A DNA stretch of 64,000 nt, from contig NZ_CP035491.1 of NCBI RefSeq assembly GCF_004135405.1, positions 2,418,001-2,482,000 of the forward strand, read 5' to 3'. The DNA is from Agromyces protaetiae (GTDB lineage Bacteria > Actinomycetota > Actinomycetes > Actinomycetales > Microbacteriaceae). The translations under genes were made by a program, and so were the position numbers. Under the pieces are notes generated by a model, which was not told the origin of the DNA, did not search any database, and was given only the letters and a program-made list of their open reading frames with translations. This document shows positions 1 to 7,979 of this stretch, in pieces (within the stretch, counting starts at the first letter, position 1; every line of letters starts with the position of its first letter).

Positions 1-1
1 G

Positions 2-835
2 ACCATCCGCGAGCGGGTGCGCATCGAGACGGGCCTCACGTGCTCGATCGGCGTCGCCGCGACGAAGTACGTCGCGAAGGTCGCATCGAGCCGTGCGAAG
101 CCCGACGGCCTGCTCGTCGTGCCCGCGGCCGACACGATCGCCTTCCTGCATCCGCTGCCCGTCTCGGCACTGTGGGGTGTCGGCAAGGTCACCGAAGAGC
201 GGCTCGCCCGTCTCGGCCTCCGCACAGTGGCCGACGTCGCGGCGATGCCGCACGAGGCGCTCGTGCGCGCAGTGGGGCGCGCGCTCGCCGACCGACTGAC
301 GCACCTCGCGAACGGCGACGACCCGCGTGAGGTGTCGGTGCACCGTGTCGAGAAGAGCATCGGCCACGAGACGACGTTCTCGCACGACCTCACCGACCCC
401 GAGGCGATCAAGCGGGCGCTCCTCGACCTCTCGAACGACGTCGCCGTGCGGGTTCGGCGCGCCGGCGTCGTGGCCCGCACGGTCTCGCTCAAGCTCCGGT
501 ACGGCGACTTCCGCACGGTCACGCGCTCGCGGACGCTCGCCGAACCGACCGACGTCGCCAAGCGCATCTACGAAGAGGCCGCGGCCGCACTCGAGGGGCT
601 CGTCGGCGACGGCGCCCGCATCCGACTGATCGGCGTGCGCGCGGAGCAGCTCCGCGAGACGGGCGGCGCGGCGCCGCTGTGGGATCCCGACGAGGAGTGG
701 CGCGAGGCCGAGCGCACGATCGACGAGGTCGCGGCGAAGTTCGGTCGGCACACGGTGCGGCCGGCGTCGCTCCTCGGGCGCGGACGACGCGCGGTCGACC
801 TCAGCCGCCGCGACAGCGACCCCGACGAGGCGTAG
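2..835 (+). CDS. dinB: DNA polymerase IV (Y family), C-terminal part
   Basis: The reading frame is open from the left window edge, so the start and the first catalytic aspartate lie outside. What remains begins in the palm (TCSIGVAATKYVAKVAS, with the S-I-G and K motifs typical of Y-family polymerases). It continues through the helix-hairpin-helix thumb segment (WGVGKVTEERLARLGL) and ends in the little-finger domain, closing with a basic tail instead of an obvious clamp-binding peptide. The family performs error-prone translesion synthesis in the cytoplasm. Nothing about its regulation can be seen because the promoter is not in the window. The following gene starts 49 bases later and is unrelated, so this is probably the last gene of its unit. 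Assignment is firm; only the paralogue identity (DinB1 or DinB2) is open. Confidence 0.93.
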   Translation, partial: TIRERVRIETGLTCSIGVAATKYVAKVASSRAKPDGLLVVPAADTIAFLHPLPVSALWGVGKVTEERLARLGLRTVADVAAMPHEALVRAVGRALADRLTHLANGDDPREVSVHRVEKSIGHETTFSHDLTDPEAIKRALLDLSNDVAVRVRRAGVVARTVSLKLRYGDFRTVTRSRTLAEPTDVAKRIYEEAAAALEGLVGDGARIRLIGVRAEQLRETGGAAPLWDPDEEWREAERTIDEVAAKFGRHTVRPASLLGRGRRAVDLSRRDSDPDEA

Positions 836-884
836 CGTTTCGCGAGGGTGGCCGCGCGAGACATCCGTCGGTAGCCTTGCCCGC

Positions 885-1232
885 ATGACTGAACTCGTCT
901 TGGACCTGGCCGACAAGGTCGCCGGAGTCGGCGTGCGCGCCTCTTACGGCGAGAAGGTCGAGGTCGGTGATTCGACCGTGCTGCCGGTCGCGCTCGGCTG
1001 GTACGGCTTCGGCGGCGGCACCGGGACGGGCACCGACCAGAAGGGGGACACGGGCGAGGGGACCGGCGGCGGTGGCGGCGGCGTTTCCATTCCGCTCGGC
1101 GCATACGTCGGTCGCCCGGGTGGCGAGGTCCGCTTCGAACCGAACCTCATCGGGTTGCTCCTCGTCGCGACGCCGCTGGTGTGGGTGCTCGGCAAGTCCC
1201 TGCGCTGGATCATCCGCGCGCTCAAGCACTGA
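885..1232 (+). CDS. GerW/YtfJ-like small protein
   Basis: A 115-residue protein. The first half has the pattern seen in GerW/YtfJ proteins: a short helix, then a GEKVEVGDSTVLPVALG-type strand, then a very glycine-rich loop (about residues 43-66) leading to a GVSIPLGAYV strand. The last 30 residues form one hydrophobic segment ending in basic residues, which could be a membrane anchor. Bacillus homologues act in spore germination, but homologues also occur in non-sporulating actinobacteria with no known role, so I infer no function. The ATG at 885 is chosen because it directly precedes the conserved N-terminus. The gene stands alone, upstream of the thiamine riboswitch. Confidence 0.6.
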   Translation: MTELVLDLADKVAGVGVRASYGEKVEVGDSTVLPVALGWYGFGGGTGTGTDQKGDTGEGTGGGGGGVSIPLGAYVGRPGGEVRFEPNLIGLLLVATPLVWVLGKSLRWIIRALKH

Positions 1233-1302
1233 ACGCACCCGCTGAAGCGACCCGTCGCGCGTCATGCGCTGGTGTTCGCCGACGCGTGTCTGCCTGCGGG
1301 CG

Positions 1303-1308
1303 TATACT
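1303..1308 (+). promoter_or_regulatory. Probable -10 hexamer of the thiamine transporter operon
   Basis: TATACT lies about 10 bases before the first base of the TPP riboswitch, where a -10 element should be. No convincing -35 hexamer is visible at a 16-18 base spacing, so this is a partial call. Confidence 0.5.
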
Positions 1309-1317
1309 CGTGCTCTG

Positions 1318-1410
1318 AACACGGGAGTCCGGTGAGCCGGGCTGAGAGGAAGGTTCTCCAACCTTCGACCGTCGAACCTGATCTGGGTCATGCCAGCGCA
1401 GGGAGGGCAT
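1318..1410 (+). promoter_or_regulatory. TPP riboswitch (THI box)
   Basis: The leader contains the hallmark TPP aptamer blocks in order: GGCTGAGA-type P2/J2 element at about 1339-1348, then GAACCTGATCTGGGT at about 1375-1388 and ATGCCAGCGCAGGGA to about 1405. It sits about 50 bases before the ykoE start. TPP binding is expected to reduce expression when thiamine is plentiful. The expression platform is short, and I cannot tell by eye whether it acts on the ribosome-binding site or by termination; there is no clear U-run, so blocking translation is more likely. Confidence 0.92.
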
Positions 1411-1459
1411 CCATTCTCGAATCCCGTGCCGCTTTCCATCTCACGAAAGGGCACGATCA

Positions 1460-2098
1460 GTGCACACCGAACAAGCACCTGAAATCACCGACACCGTCGC
1501 GCCGCGACGGCTCTTCGACGCCAAGTGGCGGGTTGTCGACATCGTCGTCGCCGCCGTGATCGGCGTCGCCACGGGCCTCCTGTTCCTCTTCTGGAACAAC
1601 GTCGGCTACGCGTGGTTCTCCGCGGCCGACGCCGTCACCCCGGGACTCGGCGGCATCGCCGTCGGCATCTGGTTGATCGGCGGCGTCCTGGGCGGGCTCA
1701 TCATCCGGAAACCCGGCGCCGCGCTCTTCGTCGAGCTCCTCGCGGCGATCGTGTCGGCCCTCGTCGGAAACCAGTGGGGCATCGAGACGCTCTACTCGGG
1801 CCTCGCACAGGGACTCGGCGCCGAACTCGTCTTCGCGCTCTTCCTCTATCGTCGGTTCGGCATCGTGCCCGCGGTGCTTGCCGGCGCTGCAGCGGGCCTC
1901 GGCGCGTGGACGCTCGAACTCTTCACGTCGGGCAACCTGCAGAAGTCTCCCGAATTCCTCGGCCTCTACCTCGGCACCATCCTGATCTCGGGCGCCGTGC
2001 TCGCGGGACTCCTCGGCTGGCTCATCGTCCGCGCCCTCGCCGCGACGGGCGCCCTCAACCGGTTCGCCGCCGGTCAGGACGTCGCGCAGCGGGTGTGA
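1460..2098 (+). CDS. ykoE: HMP/thiamine ECF transporter substrate-binding subunit YkoE
   Basis: A 212-residue membrane protein with about six hydrophobic segments. It carries the features of YkoE: RVVDIVVAAVIGVATGLLF in the first helix, WNNVGYAW, and the GNQWGIETLYSGLAQGLGAE stretch in the middle. YkoE is the S-component that captures hydroxymethylpyrimidine or thiamine for the energy-coupling module encoded next. It starts with GTG about 50 bases after the TPP riboswitch, which supports thiamine-repressed expression. The next gene begins 5 bases after its stop, so ykoE-ykoD-ykoC form one operon. Confidence 0.92.
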   Translation: MHTEQAPEITDTVAPRRLFDAKWRVVDIVVAAVIGVATGLLFLFWNNVGYAWFSAADAVTPGLGGIAVGIWLIGGVLGGLIIRKPGAALFVELLAAIVSALVGNQWGIETLYSGLAQGLGAELVFALFLYRRFGIVPAVLAGAAAGLGAWTLELFTSGNLQKSPEFLGLYLGTILISGAVLAGLLGWLIVRALAATGALNRFAAGQDVAQRV

Positions 2099-2103
2099 GT
2101 TCC

Positions 2104-3605
2104 GTGACGGACCATTCCGCGATCGCCCCGGCCGCCGTCGAGGCGCGCGGCTGGGGCTGGCGGCACGCCGGGCGGCTGCGATGGGCGGTCGACGCCATCG
2201 ACGTACGCATCGAACCCGGTGAGCGCGTGCTCGTCGTCGGCCCTTCGGGCAGCGGCAAGTCGACCTTCCTGCACGCGCTCGCGGGCGTCAACGGCGGCGC
2301 CGAAGAGGGCGAGTCGCGTGGCGCGCTCCTCATCGACGGGATGTCTCCCGCCGCCGCTCGCGGTCGAGCCGGCCTCGTGCTGCAAGACCCCGACTCGCAG
2401 GTCATCCTCGCGCGTGTCGGCGACGACGTCGCGTTCGGGTGCGAGAACCTCGGCGTGCCGCGCGACGAGATCTGGTCGCGCGTGCGCGACGCGCTCGACG
2501 ACGTCGGGCTCGACGTGCCGCTCGAGCACGCGTCGAATGCGCTGAGCGGCGGGCAGAAGCAGCGGCTCGCCCTTGCGGGCGCGATGGCCATGCGTCCAGG
2601 GCTCCTGCTCCTCGACGAGCCGACGGCGAACCTCGACCCCGAGGGCGTGCGCGAGGTGCGCGAGTCGGTCGGACGCGTGCTCGATCGCACGGGCGCGACG
2701 CTCGTCGTCGTCGAGCACCGTGTCGAGACGTGGGTCGACCTCGTCGATCGCATGATCGTGTTCGGGCGCGAAGGGCGGCTCATCGCCGACGGTTCGCCCG
2801 AGCGGGTGTTGCGCGAGCATCGCGGTGAACTTCTCGCCGCGGGCGTATGGGTTCCCGGGGCGGATGTCTCGGCCGAGGTCGGCATGCGCAGGCAGGTCGG
2901 GTCGGCGGCACCCGCAGCACTCACGAGCGAACGGCTCTCGATCGGCCGTGCGCGGTCGGTCGTCGTCCAGGCCGGACTCGACCTCATCGTGCCCGCCGGC
3001 GCATCGACCGTCGTCACCGGCCCGAACGGCGCAGGCAAGTCGACCCTCGCGTTGACCCTCGGCGGACTGCTCCCCCACTCGCCGGGCGTGTGACGGCGTC
3101 GGCACCGGTTGCGGCCGGGCTCGATCCCGCGCCCGTCCGCTGGCGCTCCCGCCAGCTCCTCACCCGTATCGGCACGGTCTTCCAGGAGCCTGAACACCAG
3201 TTCGTCGCACGTACCGTCCGTGACGAGATCGGCGTCGCGGCACGCGCGCTCGGCAAGCTCGATCCGGCGGCTGCGGGTCGCGTCGACGAGGTCATGGAGC
3301 GGCTCCGGCTCGCGCACCTCGCCGCGGCGAACCCCTTCACCCTGTCGGGCGGCGAACAGCGGAGGCTCTCCGTGGCATCCGTGCTCGCAGCGCGCCCGGG
3401 CGTCATGATCCTCGATGAACCGACCTTCGGCCAAGACCGTGTGACGTGGGTCGAACTCGTGCGGCTTCTCCGCGAACTCGTCGACGGCGGCACGACGCTC
3501 GTGTCCGTGACGCACGACGGCGCGTACCTCGCCGCGCTCGGCGACCGGCAGATCGCCCTCGAGCTTCGGGCAGACGGCAGAGCCGAGGGACGGAGCGCCG
3601 CATGA
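2104..3605 (+). pseudogene. ykoD: ECF transporter double ATPase YkoD, frameshifted (probable sequencing error)
   Basis: This encodes the fused two-domain ATPase of the YkoEDC transporter. Domain 1 has Walker A GPSGSGKST, signature LSGGQKQ, Walker B LLLLDEPT. Domain 2 has Walker A GPNGAGKST just before position 3060, then LSGGEQRR and MILDEPT. The frame that starts at the GTG at 2104 ends at a TGA at 3091-3093, right after the second Walker A region. The rest of domain 2 continues without a gap in another frame to 3605. Adding one C to the C5 run at 3072-3076 restores a smooth reading (GLLPPLAGRV). Both halves are otherwise intact and the downstream overlap with ykoC is preserved, so a lost base in the sequence is more likely than real decay. 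Confidence 0.88.
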
Positions 3606-4411
3606 CCGCGACGATCACGGCCCCTCCCGCAATGGGTGCGGCACGAGGCATCCGTCTGCGCTTCGTGAGTCGGGTGAACCCCGTGAGCCGCCTCGCGGCG
3701 GCGATCGTCGTCACGACTCCGCTCCTGTTCACCGTCGACTGGGTGAGCGCCGCGGTCGCGCTCGGCCTTCAACTCGCGCTCTTCGCACTCGCCGGCGTGA
3801 CGCCCGCACTTCTCGCCCGGCGCACGTGGCCGATCCTCCTCGCAGCACCGCTCGCCGGGCTGTCGATGCTGCTCTACGGTCGCCCGTCCGGCACGGTCTA
3901 CTGGGAGTTCTGGCTCGCTCAGATCACCGACGGGTCGATCCAACTCGCCCTCGCCGTCACCGTGCGCGTCCTCGCGATCGGGCTGCCCGCCGTCCTGCTC
4001 TTCCTCGATGTCGACCCGACCGAACTCGCCGACGGCCTCGCCCAGGTGTGGCGGCTGCCGAGCAGGTTCGTGCTCGGAGCCCTCGCAGGAGCCCGTCTCG
4101 TGGGACTCTTCGTCGACGATTGGCGGGCCATGGCGCTCTCGCGCAGGGCACGAGGCATCGGCGACCACGGCACGATCCGCCGGTTCGCGACGATGGCGTT
4201 CGCGCTGCTCGTGCTTGCGATCCGGCGAGGCAGCAAGCTCGCGACCGCGATGGAAGCCCGAGGGTTCGGCGCCGACACGCCGCGCACGTGGGCGCGACCG
4301 TCGACGGTCGGATGGCCCGACGCGGTGCTCATCGCGATCGCTGCGGCCGTCGCCGCGGCGGCGCTGACCGCCGCGGCTGTCGCGGGCGCCTTCCACCCGG
4401 TGTGGGCGTGA
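3602..4411 (+). CDS. ykoC: ECF transporter transmembrane subunit YkoC
   Basis: The energy-coupling T-component of the thiamine-precursor importer, 269 residues, in the cytoplasmic membrane. It shows the CbiQ/EcfT pattern: hydrophobic N-terminal helices, then the two coupling motifs that contact the ATPase, here seen around SRRARGIGDHG and AMEARGFG, and a last hydrophobic helix (AVLIAIAAAVAAAALTA). The ATG overlaps the ykoD stop by four bases (ATGA), which indicates translational coupling and also supports the view that ykoD is meant to be read to 3605. Confidence 0.9.
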   Translation: MTATITAPPAMGAARGIRLRFVSRVNPVSRLAAAIVVTTPLLFTVDWVSAAVALGLQLALFALAGVTPALLARRTWPILLAAPLAGLSMLLYGRPSGTVYWEFWLAQITDGSIQLALAVTVRVLAIGLPAVLLFLDVDPTELADGLAQVWRLPSRFVLGALAGARLVGLFVDDWRAMALSRRARGIGDHGTIRRFATMAFALLVLAIRRGSKLATAMEARGFGADTPRTWARPSTVGWPDAVLIAIAAAVAAAALTAAAVAGAFHPVWA

Positions 4412-4986
4412 CCCTGACCACCGCAGCGGCCGTCGCCGCGGCCAGGAGAGTGCTCGCGGATGGCTCAGCCGCGCCGCGCATCGTCGCGGTCGACGGGCCG
4501 AGCGGTGCGGGCAAGTCGACGTTCGCCGATGCCCTTCTTGCGGCGCTCCCGGCGCAGCGGCTCCGGCTCGTGCGGCTCGATGACGTATACCCCGGCTGGT
4601 CGGGCCTCGAACAGGGCGCGGCTCTCGCCGCGCACCATGCCGTCGAGCCCTGGTCGCGCGGCCGGCCGGCGACGACGCCGCGTTGGGATTGGGCGGCGAA
4701 CGCGCCCGACGGACGCGACCGGATGCCACCGGGCGGCGTGCTCCTCGTCGAGGGCTGCGGCGCGTTCGCGGCGGTCGCTGGCGAAGTCGCCCTTCGGGTC
4801 TGGATGACGGCCGGCGACCGAGAGCGCAAGGCGGCCGCGCTCGCCCGGGACGAAGGCCGGTTCGACCCGTTCTGGGAGATGTGGGACGGCCAGTGGCGGC
4901 GATACGCGGCCCGCAACGGGGCATCCGCCCGCTCAGCCGACTTCGTCGTCCACGCGCACTCGCCCTCGCGACCGCATCGGGGGTGA
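4408..4986 (+). CDS. Uridine-kinase-like P-loop NTP-binding protein
   Basis: A 192-residue protein with a P-loop (VDGPSGAGKST, about residues 28-38), a switch aspartate in LVRLDDVYPGW, and VLLVEGCGAF in the position of Walker B. This is the layout of small nucleoside or cytidylate kinases and their ATP-binding relatives. The C-terminal DRERKAAALARDEGRFDPFWEMW stretch resembles the lid of uridine-kinase-like proteins. The substrate cannot be told. It starts at a GTG overlapping the ykoC stop (GTGA), so it is the fourth gene of the TPP-riboswitch operon. That suggests, without proving, a role near thiamine or pyrimidine salvage. Confidence 0.75.
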   Translation: MTLTTAAAVAAARRVLADGSAAPRIVAVDGPSGAGKSTFADALLAALPAQRLRLVRLDDVYPGWSGLEQGAALAAHHAVEPWSRGRPATTPRWDWAANAPDGRDRMPPGGVLLVEGCGAFAAVAGEVALRVWMTAGDRERKAAALARDEGRFDPFWEMWDGQWRRYAARNGASARSADFVVHAHSPSRPHRG

Positions 4987-5025
4987 CCCGTGCGCATCCG
5001 AGCCTCGCGGGTCTACGGTGTTGTC

Positions 5026-5289
5026 ATGGGAGCTGACGCAGGGGGCGGCGAGTACGTCGCCGAATACATCGACGGCCCGCTCGAGGGGGAGTTCGAACGA
5101 CGCGCACTGGATGAGCGCGGCGAACCCGAAGCGCGCGTCGCGCGCATCGCCGCGATCGACGGGCTCGAATCGACCTTCTGGTACGCGGCCGTCGACCGCC
5201 GCGAGGTCGGGGGAGAACCCCGCGTGCGGTTCTCGTTCGACGCCGATGCGTCCGACGGCGTCGAATACGACATCGACGACAACGAGTAG
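5026..5289 (+). CDS. Small acidic hypothetical protein
   Basis: An 87-residue acidic protein (MGADAGGGEYVAEYIDGPLEG...) ending in a run of Asp and Glu. I recognise no domain. The repeated aromatic/Glu strand pattern (EYVAEYIDG, TFWYAAVDR, RVRFSFDAD) suggests a small beta-rich fold. The ATG at 5026 is preferred to an in-frame GTG at 4990 because the upstream extension is basic and unlike the rest, and a weak -10-like TACGGT lies just before it, fitting a leaderless start. Codon use matches its neighbours. Confidence 0.6.
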   Translation: MGADAGGGEYVAEYIDGPLEGEFERRALDERGEPEARVARIAAIDGLESTFWYAAVDRREVGGEPRVRFSFDADASDGVEYDIDDNE

Positions 5290-5334
5290 TCGCTCCACGC
5301 GATCGCCGTCGGCGTCGACGCTCGGTCTCGGCGG

Positions 5335-6597
5335 TCAGTCTCCGCGTTCCGTCAGGTACGCGTCGATGATCGCGCCCGGATTCGCGAGGCGCCACAGCGG
5401 CCCCGGATCGTCGATCGACGCCGACAGTTCGAGCGGCGAGGTGAGCGCACCGTCTGGCGTCTCGACCGTCACGGTGCCGACCGATTGGCCGGCCTTGGCC
5501 GTCGTGAACGCCTCCACCTCGAGGGCGGGTTCGCCCGTCGCGGCGCTCCAGCCGTTGCCGCTCCGCGTCGCCGACGCCACCAGATCGGCGCGGTCGCCCC
5601 ACGCCGAACGCACCGCACCGAACGACGTGCCAGCGGCGATGACGTCGACCGTCACGGCCGTCGTGCCGGACGACGCGACGACCGCCGCGACCGCGGGCTC
5701 GAGCGTGTCGTAGTCGGGGATGAGCACCATCGCCGTCACGAACCTGGCGGCTGCAGCGCCGGCCGAACCCGGCACGGTCGACGCGAAGACGAACGAGATC
5801 GCGGCTTGATCGGTGAAGCTGCGGACGAGTGCGCGAACGCCCGGACCGCCCTCGTACGACACGACGTCGGGGATCTCGCGGACGCCGACACCCGTCGGAC
5901 CCTCGCCCGCGAGGATCGACGCGAGGACGGGATGGGCGACGACGAGCGCGCCGAGCTTCGCGACCTCCTCGGCAGTGCCGACGTCGTCGCCCGAGAGGCC
6001 CGTCGCGTCGGCGACGCGGGTCTGTGTGAAACCGTTCGCGGCAAGCCATTCGTTCGCGGCCGTGACGTACTGCTCGGGGCTGCCGAACGCCCAGCGGGCG
6101 AGGGTGTCGGCGTGGTTGTTGCTCGACGCGAGGAGCACCGCGCGGACGACGTCGCGCTCGCTCCACGTGTCGCCGGGGGAGACCTGGAGCGTGCGCGACC
6201 CCTCGGACTGGTAGCGGAGGAAATCGGTGTAGTCCTCGGGACCGATCTTGATGTCGGGACCGGCGCTGTCGGCGCCGAGGGGCATCCCGTCGAGCGTCGC
6301 GAGGACGGTCACGAGCTTCGCCGCGCCACCGATGGGCACGACCGCGGTGTCGCCCGCGGTCGCGACCGTCGAGGCGGCGCCTGTCTCGTCGAGGGCGACG
6401 GTGGCGCTCGCGCCGACGTCGGGGAGCGTGATGGATGTCGCGGCCGGCACGTCTGCGGCGGCAGCTGCGGCCGGGACGACCGTGACGGCGGGAAGGGGGC
6501 CGAGCAGCATGGCGGGACCGTACACGCCGATGCCGAGGATCGCGAGGGCGCCGACGGCGATACCGACGACGCGACCGGGGGTCAGGGGCATGCGCAC
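5335..6597 (-). CDS. S11 (D-Ala-D-Ala carboxypeptidase)-like protein with missing active-site residues
   Basis: A 420-residue exported or membrane-anchored protein: a hydrophobic N-terminal segment (about residues 10-40), an Ala-rich linker, then a domain that follows peptidase S11 carboxypeptidases along its length. The SxN motif is present (SSNN near residue 155, followed by HADTLARWAFGS). The nucleophile is not: where active relatives have S-x-x-K, this protein reads PIGGAAK (Gly91, Lys94). Where they have KTG it reads ALVRSFTD. The C-terminal beta domain common in this family is kept. It is therefore probably a non-catalytic muropeptide-binding or regulatory homologue. It stands alone, convergent with the small gene at 5026. 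Confidence 0.8.
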   Translation of the reverse strand: MRMPLTPGRVVGIAVGALAILGIGVYGPAMLLGPLPAVTVVPAAAAAADVPAATSITLPDVGASATVALDETGAASTVATAGDTAVVPIGGAAKLVTVLATLDGMPLGADSAGPDIKIGPEDYTDFLRYQSEGSRTLQVSPGDTWSERDVVRAVLLASSNNHADTLARWAFGSPEQYVTAANEWLAANGFTQTRVADATGLSGDDVGTAEEVAKLGALVVAHPVLASILAGEGPTGVGVREIPDVVSYEGGPGVRALVRSFTDQAAISFVFASTVPGSAGAAAARFVTAMVLIPDYDTLEPAVAAVVASSGTTAVTVDVIAAGTSFGAVRSAWGDRADLVASATRSGNGWSAATGEPALEVEAFTTAKAGQSVGTVTVETPDGALTSPLELSASIDDPGPLWRLANPGAIIDAYLTERGD

Positions 6598-6670
6598 CAG
6601 GCTATCCCGAGTGGATGTCTCGGCCGGGCGTGTCGGGTCGCACCGGCGTGTGCGCCGCGCCGTGGACGGC

Positions 6671-7018
6671 TCAGGCCCAGCCGAGCTCGTGGAGCCGGTC
6701 GTCGTCGATGCCGTAGAAGTGCGCGATCTCGTGCACGAGGGTCACGTGGATCTCGTCGCGGAGCTCGTCTTCGTTCTCGCAGACGGCGAGGAGCGGCTCG
6801 CGGTACAGAATGATGCGGTCGGGCATCTCGCCGAAGCCGTAGCGGTCGCGTTCGGTGAGCGACGTGCCGTCGTAGAGCCCGAGCAGGTCGAGTGATCCGT
6901 CTTCGGGACGGTCTTCGACGACGAAGACGACGTTCTCGAGCCCGTCGATCATGTCGTCGGGGAGGAGGTCGAGCTCGTCGACCACGATCGCTTCGAAAGC
7001 TTCGGCGTCGAGTTCCAT
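6671..7018 (-). CDS. Small zinicin-like metallopeptidase family protein
   Basis: A 115-residue protein with a single HExxH zinc motif (TLVHEIAHFYGIDDDRLHELGW) close to the C-terminus, as in the small actinobacterial zincin-like family (PF06262 type). It also has the usual ILYREPLLAVCENEDELRDEI helix before it. The start MELDAEAFEAIV fits the family length. The ATG begins exactly at the last base of the CCA encoded by the tRNA-His gene upstream, and no Shine-Dalgarno sequence is possible outside the tRNA. Substrate and role are unknown for the family. Confidence 0.88.
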   Translation of the reverse strand: MELDAEAFEAIVVDELDLLPDDMIDGLENVVFVVEDRPEDGSLDLLGLYDGTSLTERDRYGFGEMPDRIILYREPLLAVCENEDELRDEIHVTLVHEIAHFYGIDDDRLHELGWA

Positions 7019-7093
7019 GGGGTGAGTAACGGGGCTTGAACCCGCGACCTCCTGGACCACAACCAGGCGCTCTACCAACTGAGCTATACCCAC
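7018..7093 (-). tRNA. tRNA-His (GTG)
   Basis: On the minus strand the sequence folds as a standard cloverleaf. The acceptor is GTGGGTA / TACTCAC, the anticodon stem CCTGG / CCAGG encloses the loop TTGTGGT, and the anticodon is GTG. It has the tRNA-His identity pair: a G at 7094 (position -1) opposite discriminator C at 7021. The bases after the discriminator read CCA, so the 3' end is encoded. The final A (7018) is also the first base of the downstream metallopeptidase ATG. Confidence 0.95.
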
Positions 7094-7132
7094 CATGCGT
7101 CTCGGCCGTTCGACCGAGGCAACTCCACGATC

Positions 7133-7756
7133 TTACACGACGTTTCGGTCGAACTCGTTCACGACGTCGGCGGCGAGCTGCTGGAGTTCTTGGCTGGTGG
7201 GGCCGGGATCGGCGACGAACACGGCGCGACGGTAGTACTCGAGTTCGCGGATCGATTCGAGGATGTCGGCGAGGGCGCGGTGGCCGCCGTTCTTGGCCGG
7301 AGCGTTGAAGAACACGCGCGGGAACCAGCGCTTGGAGAGCTCTTTGATCGACGAGACGTCGACGTTGCGGTAGTGCAGGTGGGCGTCGAGGCGAGGCATG
7401 TACCGCGCGAGGAATGCGCGGTCGGTGCCGATCGAATTGCCGGCGAGCGGCGCCTTCTGCTCGTCGGGGACGTGCTTCAGCACGTACTCGAGCACCTGGT
7501 ACTCGGCGTCGGCGACCGACACTCCGCTGGGGATCTCTTCGATGAGCCCCGACGTCGTGTGCATCTGGCGTACGAAGTCGCTCATCGACTCGAGCGCGCT
7601 CGAGTCGGGCTTGATGACGATGCTGAGCCCGTCGTCGACCGGCTTGAGGTCGTAGTCGGTGATGACGACGGCGATCTCGACGAGCTCGTCGACGTCGAGG
7701 TCGAGGCCCGTCATCTCGCAGTCGATCCAGACGAGTCGGTCGCTCGGGGAAGTCAT
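7133..7756 (-). CDS. orn: Oligoribonuclease
   Basis: A 207-residue DEDDh 3'-5' exonuclease that clears 2-5 nucleotide RNAs, the last step of RNA decay, including the products of cyclic dinucleotide turnover. Exo I is WIDCEMTGLD (Asp12, Glu14), Exo II lies around GNSIGTDRAFLARYMP, and Exo III is GGHRALADI with the catalytic His and Asp. Length is normal for actinobacterial Orn, with a slightly longer C-terminal tail. It lies between tRNA-Arg and tRNA-His on the same strand, 39 bases from the latter, so the four could share a transcript. Confidence 0.96.
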   Translation of the reverse strand: MTSPSDRLVWIDCEMTGLDLDVDELVEIAVVITDYDLKPVDDGLSIVIKPDSSALESMSDFVRQMHTTSGLIEEIPSGVSVADAEYQVLEYVLKHVPDEQKAPLAGNSIGTDRAFLARYMPRLDAHLHYRNVDVSSIKELSKRWFPRVFFNAPAKNGGHRALADILESIRELEYYRRAVFVADPGPTSQELQQLAADVVNEFDRNVV

Positions 7757-7793
7757 GGCCGCGAGTCTACCGGGAGGGGGTGACAGAGCGGTG

Positions 7794-7869
7794 TGGTGCC
7801 CCCGGCAGGAATCGAACCTGCGACCGACAGATTAGAAGGCTGCTGCTCTATCCGCTGAGCTACGGGGGC
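7794..7869 (-). tRNA. tRNA-Arg (TCT)
   Basis: Minus-strand cloverleaf with acceptor GCCCCCG / CGGGGGC, D stem GCTC / GAGC, T arm GCAGG / CCTGC and anticodon loop CTTCTAA, anticodon TCT. Discriminator A is followed by an encoded CCA (7796-7794). The anticodon stem has a C-T mismatch at its loop-closing pair (31-39), which is a minor oddity. Confidence 0.94.
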
Positions 7870-7979
7870 CGGACCGATCCCAGTCTAGCGGGATGGCCCG
7901 GATGCCCCGTGGACGTGACGGATGCTCCACGCCTGCGCGACGTTGCCTCCGCGAAACATCTGCGGAGTATGTTCGACGC

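Noticed and set aside
3089..3093. Programmed ribosomal frameshifting in ykoD
   Set aside because: No classical slippery heptamer with downstream structure is evident, the family is normally one frame, and three other genes show the same one-base loss in C/G runs.
7019..7096. An upstream extension of the metallopeptidase gene
   Set aside because: The longer open frame runs through the tRNA-His gene; the extra residues only translate the tRNA.
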